Source of the DNA: an uncultured Chloroflexales bacterium
GTDB lineage: Bacteria; Chloroflexota; Chloroflexia; Chloroflexales; Chloroflexaceae
DNA length: 64,000 bases
Direction of reading: 5' to 3'
Assembly: GCA_937902315.1 (NCBI GenBank)
Contig: CALGUG010000054.1
Coordinates: forward strand, 1 to 64,000
Shown piece after piece: positions 60,945-64,000 of this stretch. The notes under the pieces were generated by a model. It ran no database searches and was not told the DNA's origin. It saw nothing but the letters and a program-made list of their open reading frames with translations. The first letter of the stretch is position 1. Each line of letters opens with the position of its first letter. The translations under genes and the position numbers were made by a program.

Positions 60945-61000
60945 CGCTAGCTCCTATTCGTTCCCCAGCGCGTCCGCCTACGGCTATCAGATCGGCCGTC
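60945..61000 (+). repeat. REP element
   Basis: Flank CTAGCTCCTATTCGTTCCC and core GCGCGTCCGCCTACGGCTA (60968-60986) followed by TCAGATCGGCCGTCC, as at 52951. A MITE interior scrap (GAAAGCGGGAAAAGTCAAG) lies at about 61120. Confidence 0.85.
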
Positions 61001-61153
61001 CCTTCAAGAGGACGGTCTGCCTCGCGGCTTGCGCTGCCTTCATTGCCCTCGCTGCAACCTGCCTGCTGCAAGCAGCAAGCAGGTTCAAACGCTGCTTTTC
61101 GCTGCTGCATGCCAAAAAACATGAAAGCGGGAAAAGTCAAGTTCCACTCTGCC

Positions 61154-62248
61154 TTAGCGCGGCGTATGCACCGACATCTTACTCATCAGCTCCATACGCT
61201 CGGGCTGCTCGGCAAAAAGCTGCTTGGCGCGTTGGAAGTGGCTGTTGGCCTCTTGGAAGTGCATACCAGCGCGGTTCGAGAACTCGACCTTATAGCTGCC
61301 ATAAAAGTCGAGCATGGCTTGCCAGCCGAGCAGTTCCGCCTCTAGACCGGCGACATAGGACTTGTGGGCGGTCTCGAGGTGCGAAGGCGGATCGAGCTTC
61401 TTCATCGATTCGAGCGCGCGCTCGACCTCTTGATAGACTTGGCGGGTGGTGGCCGTCAGCCCGACCGAGGTGGCCCCTGGCTGGCCGCTGGCATTGCGAT
61501 AGTTATCGACGGCGTTGCGTAGCTGCTCGCGCAAGGGCGTGATCGCGCTCAGGTAGTAGATTGCTTCGGCATCGCGCACGCTGGCTGTATCTTTGTCGAA
61601 GATCACATCGAGGGCGGTTTCGGCGGTCGCCGTTGGCGTCGCGGCGGCTGCTATCAGCGCTTGGCGTCGGGCCTCTTCGGCGGCAGCGATCTGGCGCAGG
61701 TTGGCTTCGCGCGCATTGAGCAGCGAATTGTGCAACAACAGTACAACGCCCAGCAACAAAATCAGAGTCAGAGGCAGAAAGAGGCGTGATCTGCGCTCGT
61801 CGCCTTTGGCATGGCGCCAGCGCACCCACCACGAGTCGCGCTGATCGACGGCCTCGCGGCGGCGTTTGGCCTCGCTAGCGCGCTGCTCGCTCGCACGCTG
61901 GCCGATCTCGTCGAGCGTGGGCAGGGCTGCGGTATTTTTGGCCACAACCGGCGGCTTGGGCGCGTGCTGCAGCATCTTGCGCTCTTCGAGCATCTGCAAG
62001 CCGCGTTTGGCATGGGCGTTAGCCGGGTTGAGGCGCAGCACCGCTTCCAGACAGAAGGCCATCTGGTGCGGATCGTCTAACACGCCGCTTAACCATAACC
62101 AAGCGGATTCGTTTTGAGGATCGAGTTGTACTGAGCGCGTCAACAAACCGGCGGCGATGCGCTTTTGCCCGCCTCGGGCGGCAGCAACACCCCGTTGAAA
62201 GAGCTTTTCTGCTTCTGGCGTGTTAGCGCGAATTGCTGTTTCTACCAT
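61154..62248 (-). CDS. TPR-containing single-pass membrane protein
   Basis: A 364-residue protein. Two or three TPR units (about 10-90) include FQRGVAAARGGQKRIAAGLLTRSVQLDPQNESAW. A basic, arginine-rich segment (120-155) precedes one membrane helix (about 160-178), then a coiled-coil-like stretch and an extracellular helical domain (220-364) without recognised motifs. TPRs are cytoplasmic by the positive-inside pattern. Function unknown. The GH18 gene upstream ends 59 bases away, so they may share a transcript. Confidence 0.75.
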   Translation of the reverse strand: MVETAIRANTPEAEKLFQRGVAAARGGQKRIAAGLLTRSVQLDPQNESAWLWLSGVLDDPHQMAFCLEAVLRLNPANAHAKRGLQMLEERKMLQHAPKPPVVAKNTAALPTLDEIGQRASEQRASEAKRRREAVDQRDSWWVRWRHAKGDERRSRLFLPLTLILLLGVVLLLHNSLLNAREANLRQIAAAEEARRQALIAAAATPTATAETALDVIFDKDTASVRDAEAIYYLSAITPLREQLRNAVDNYRNASGQPGATSVGLTATTRQVYQEVERALESMKKLDPPSHLETAHKSYVAGLEAELLGWQAMLDFYGSYKVEFSNRAGMHFQEANSHFQRAKQLFAEQPERMELMSKMSVHTPR

Positions 62249-62306
62249 TGTGTTCTATTTGCTATGTTGCTTGGTCGGAACAAGCATCACATAAAGCCCG
62301 TAGGCG

Positions 62307-63584
62307 CTAGTGTTCTGGTAAGAGCGGATTGATGGCGCGTTGCAGTACAAAGGGATCTTCTACAAGTCGTTTGCGAATCACTTCCCAGTTTTTGGGATCT
62401 TCATAGCCAAGCTGCCAAATCGCGATGCCTGCTAGATCGTGTTCTTGAAGGAGCGAAAGCTTCGAGTCGAGACTGCTTTGAGTCGAAAACCAGACTGTGC
62501 GCTGCACCCCACCCGTGGTATAGGTGAAGTAGCTCTCGTCGACTTGCCCACGTGTGTCGCGTTGGCGCAGGTTGACGGTCGAATTGGTACGTTCGATCAA
62601 CTCTTCGATGCTGCCCCAAGCCATTGCCGTCGCCGGCCCGCCGCTGTTAGGCCAATTATACCCATAGAACGGCACACCGATAACAACTTTCGAGGGATCG
62701 ACAACGCTGCGGGCGTATTCTGCCACCTCTTGCACCCAGTAGAGCGGTGCGACCGGACCTGGGCCGCTGCCGCGCCAGCTGTAGTCGTAGGTCATAATGC
62801 GCAGACGATCGACATACTGACCGATCACTGTCCAGTCTTGGAAGCCGCCTAGGCCGCCGTAGTCGCTGCTTTTGGCGTGTACGGCTACTGTCAGCATTTT
62901 GCCATGGCTATGCAGCGCGTCGGCTAGATCGACGATAAAAGCCGTGTAAGGCTCGCGCATGGAGGTCGCCAGACTCTCATAGTCGATATCGATGCCGTCG
63001 TAGTTGCGCGCTAGCACTTCGTCGACAATGAATTGGATATGGCGTGCGCGCAATTGCGGATCGCGCAGCACATTGACGACCGAATTGTAGTCACCGATAT
63101 TGTGAATAGTCGGAATAATCAGAATATTGTTTTCGTGGGCGATGCGTACCAGCTCGTCGTTGCGCGTGCCATAGAGCTGCCCATTGGCGCTTACTCCGTA
63201 CCAGAACGGGCTGATCTCATCGATAATATCTTTGTTGGCATCGAACGATTCGCGCGCGCCCCCAGCGAAGGTCGGCGGCATCCAAACCGCGATATAGCGC
63301 CCGGTTTTGGGGTGAAAACCGGGAGCATGTTGAACAGTCACTACCTCATTGGTTGGCTCGACGGCGGGTAGCTGGAGCGGTCGGGCCTCAAGCGCTTCTG
63401 GAGTCACAGCTGGCTGATTGGTCTGAACGCTCTGAGCGATCTCGGTCGATTGGATCGGCAGAGCCACCACTTGTTCAGCGAGCTGGATCGTCTGGAATAC
63501 TAAAACACCCCACACTCCAAAAGCTGTCAGGTAGATCAGACTGATAATGGTTGTGCGAAGACGGGGAAAAAATCGTCGGCGCAT
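62307..63584 (-). CDS. GH18 glycosidase, membrane-anchored
   Basis: A 425-residue protein with an N-terminal membrane anchor (about 10-33) and an extracellular GH18 TIM barrel. The catalytic DxxDxDxE motif is DGIDIDYE, preceded by the NILIIPTIHN strand, with MTYDYSW, G-V-P-F-Y-G-Y-N-W and IAIWQLGYEDP as later strands. This is the YaaH/SleL-like branch that cleaves peptidoglycan or chitin-type N-acetylglucosamine bonds; cell-wall remodelling is the likely role. GGAGAG precedes the ATG chosen; a start eight codons earlier is possible. Confidence 0.88.
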   Translation of the reverse strand: MRRRFFPRLRTTIISLIYLTAFGVWGVLVFQTIQLAEQVVALPIQSTEIAQSVQTNQPAVTPEALEARPLQLPAVEPTNEVVTVQHAPGFHPKTGRYIAVWMPPTFAGGARESFDANKDIIDEISPFWYGVSANGQLYGTRNDELVRIAHENNILIIPTIHNIGDYNSVVNVLRDPQLRARHIQFIVDEVLARNYDGIDIDYESLATSMREPYTAFIVDLADALHSHGKMLTVAVHAKSSDYGGLGGFQDWTVIGQYVDRLRIMTYDYSWRGSGPGPVAPLYWVQEVAEYARSVVDPSKVVIGVPFYGYNWPNSGGPATAMAWGSIEELIERTNSTVNLRQRDTRGQVDESYFTYTTGGVQRTVWFSTQSSLDSKLSLLQEHDLAGIAIWQLGYEDPKNWEVIRKRLVEDPFVLQRAINPLLPEH

Positions 63585-63889
63585 GTAGGAGGCTCTCCAT
63601 TCCAGCAAGCTGGTTTAAGGTTATAAGAGGTCGTTGTTTTATTTAAAACGCAAGAGTAACCAGCGTGGAAGCATAAAGGTGTAGTTGCTATTTAGCGACA
63701 GGGTTCCACCCATAATGAGAGATTTCCTCACAATTATGATGTGCATCCTGCATCATTATAGAGGTCGAGCAAGAAGAGTGTCAAGCATACACTCGCGGCG
63801 CGCTCGTTCTCTAAGCCTTATTGCCAGCGCTTGCGGGTCGAAAACTCAAGCGTTTCAAGATAATTATCAGCTTTGAGAGCACAAAAATA
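63585..63889. other. Intergenic region upstream of the GH18 gene
   Basis: About 300 bp with no supported gene or known repeat. Confidence 0.45.
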
Positions 63890-63920
63890 TTAAAGAGCAT
63901 GCATTGTGCATGCTCTTTAA
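63890..63920 (-). terminator. Terminator of an off-window minus-strand gene
   Basis: Perfect 14-bp stem TTAAAGAGCATGCA/TGCATGCTCTTTAA with a 3-base loop; on the minus strand it is followed by TATTTTTG. It probably ends a transcript that starts beyond the window. Confidence 0.75.
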
Positions 63921-64000
63921 TACAGAAGGAGGGAGAAAGGTCTTTCGCATAACAAACCGATCAGCAATTCAGTTTGTGTGCTTAGCTTTTAATTATAGCT

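Overview
This window looks like chromosomal DNA from a free-living Chloroflexota bacterium, probably a Herpetosiphon-like member of the class Chloroflexia. That placement is an inference from the protein set: STAND/SARP regulators, a DUF2270 protein, a CpXC protein, a serine/threonine kinase, a GH57 protein, a fused LivH-LivM permease, SulP and FtsH. No 16S rRNA lies in the window to confirm it. Start codons include GTG and TTG, and genes are mostly short transcription units separated by repeat-rich spacers.

Layout. 1-1130: two and a half 5S rRNA genes broken up by a repeat island. 1171-6477: a DUF92 membrane protein, an OmpR-type regulator with SppA, and an MBL-rhodanese sulfur enzyme. 6622-6786: tRNA-Arg(UCG). 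7289-8715: a ClC-type antiporter behind a textbook fluoride riboswitch. 9123-15432: protoglobin, a hydrolase, an MgtC-like protein, a two-domain phosphofructokinase and a lipoprotein. 15663-20786: a SARP-NACHT membrane regulator with an 11-bp repeat array, an oxidoreductase and a hydrolase. 21183-25026: 8-oxoguanine deaminase, IMP dehydrogenase and uricase. 25285-29007: aldo/keto reductase, an SH3-domain membrane protein and a DnaQ-WYL fusion. 29312-34098: an accessory stretch with three very small genes, a phased four-repeat operator and a MalT/SARP regulator. 34571-47519: FtsH, DUF2270, a GH57 protein with altered catalytic residues, SulP, CpXC, a GH39-like secreted enzyme and a response regulator with a degenerate GGDEF domain. 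48330-52854: a 16S rRNA m7G1405-type methyltransferase, a kinase fused to a dead beta-lactamase-like domain, and ProB. 53252-63584: LivH-LivM, CGNR regulator, tungsten aldehyde oxidoreductase, PrsW, ThuA-like protein, a TPR membrane protein and a GH18 enzyme.

The spacers carry three interleaved repeat families. The first is a miniature inverted-repeat element with termini TACCAAATCCG and 3-bp target duplications; several copies sit at stop codons and one is nested inside another. The second is a REP-like element with core GCGCGTCCGCCTACGGCTA, seen at least 17 times and often in inverted pairs. The third is a set of 11 palindromes that share the core GATTTCGC/GCGAAATC but have arms that differ between copies while staying self-complementary.

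The most promising undescribed system is at 29312-30339. A 24-codon gene with a strong Shine-Dalgarno sequence and its own terminator is preceded by four GTCAAC-like direct repeats in exact 11-bp phase, the last ending 8 bp before a -10 element. That is the layout of a SARP or PhoB-type activator site. Two more small genes follow, one resembling NHLP-type peptide precursors, and a large MalT/SARP regulator gene lies on the same strand next door.
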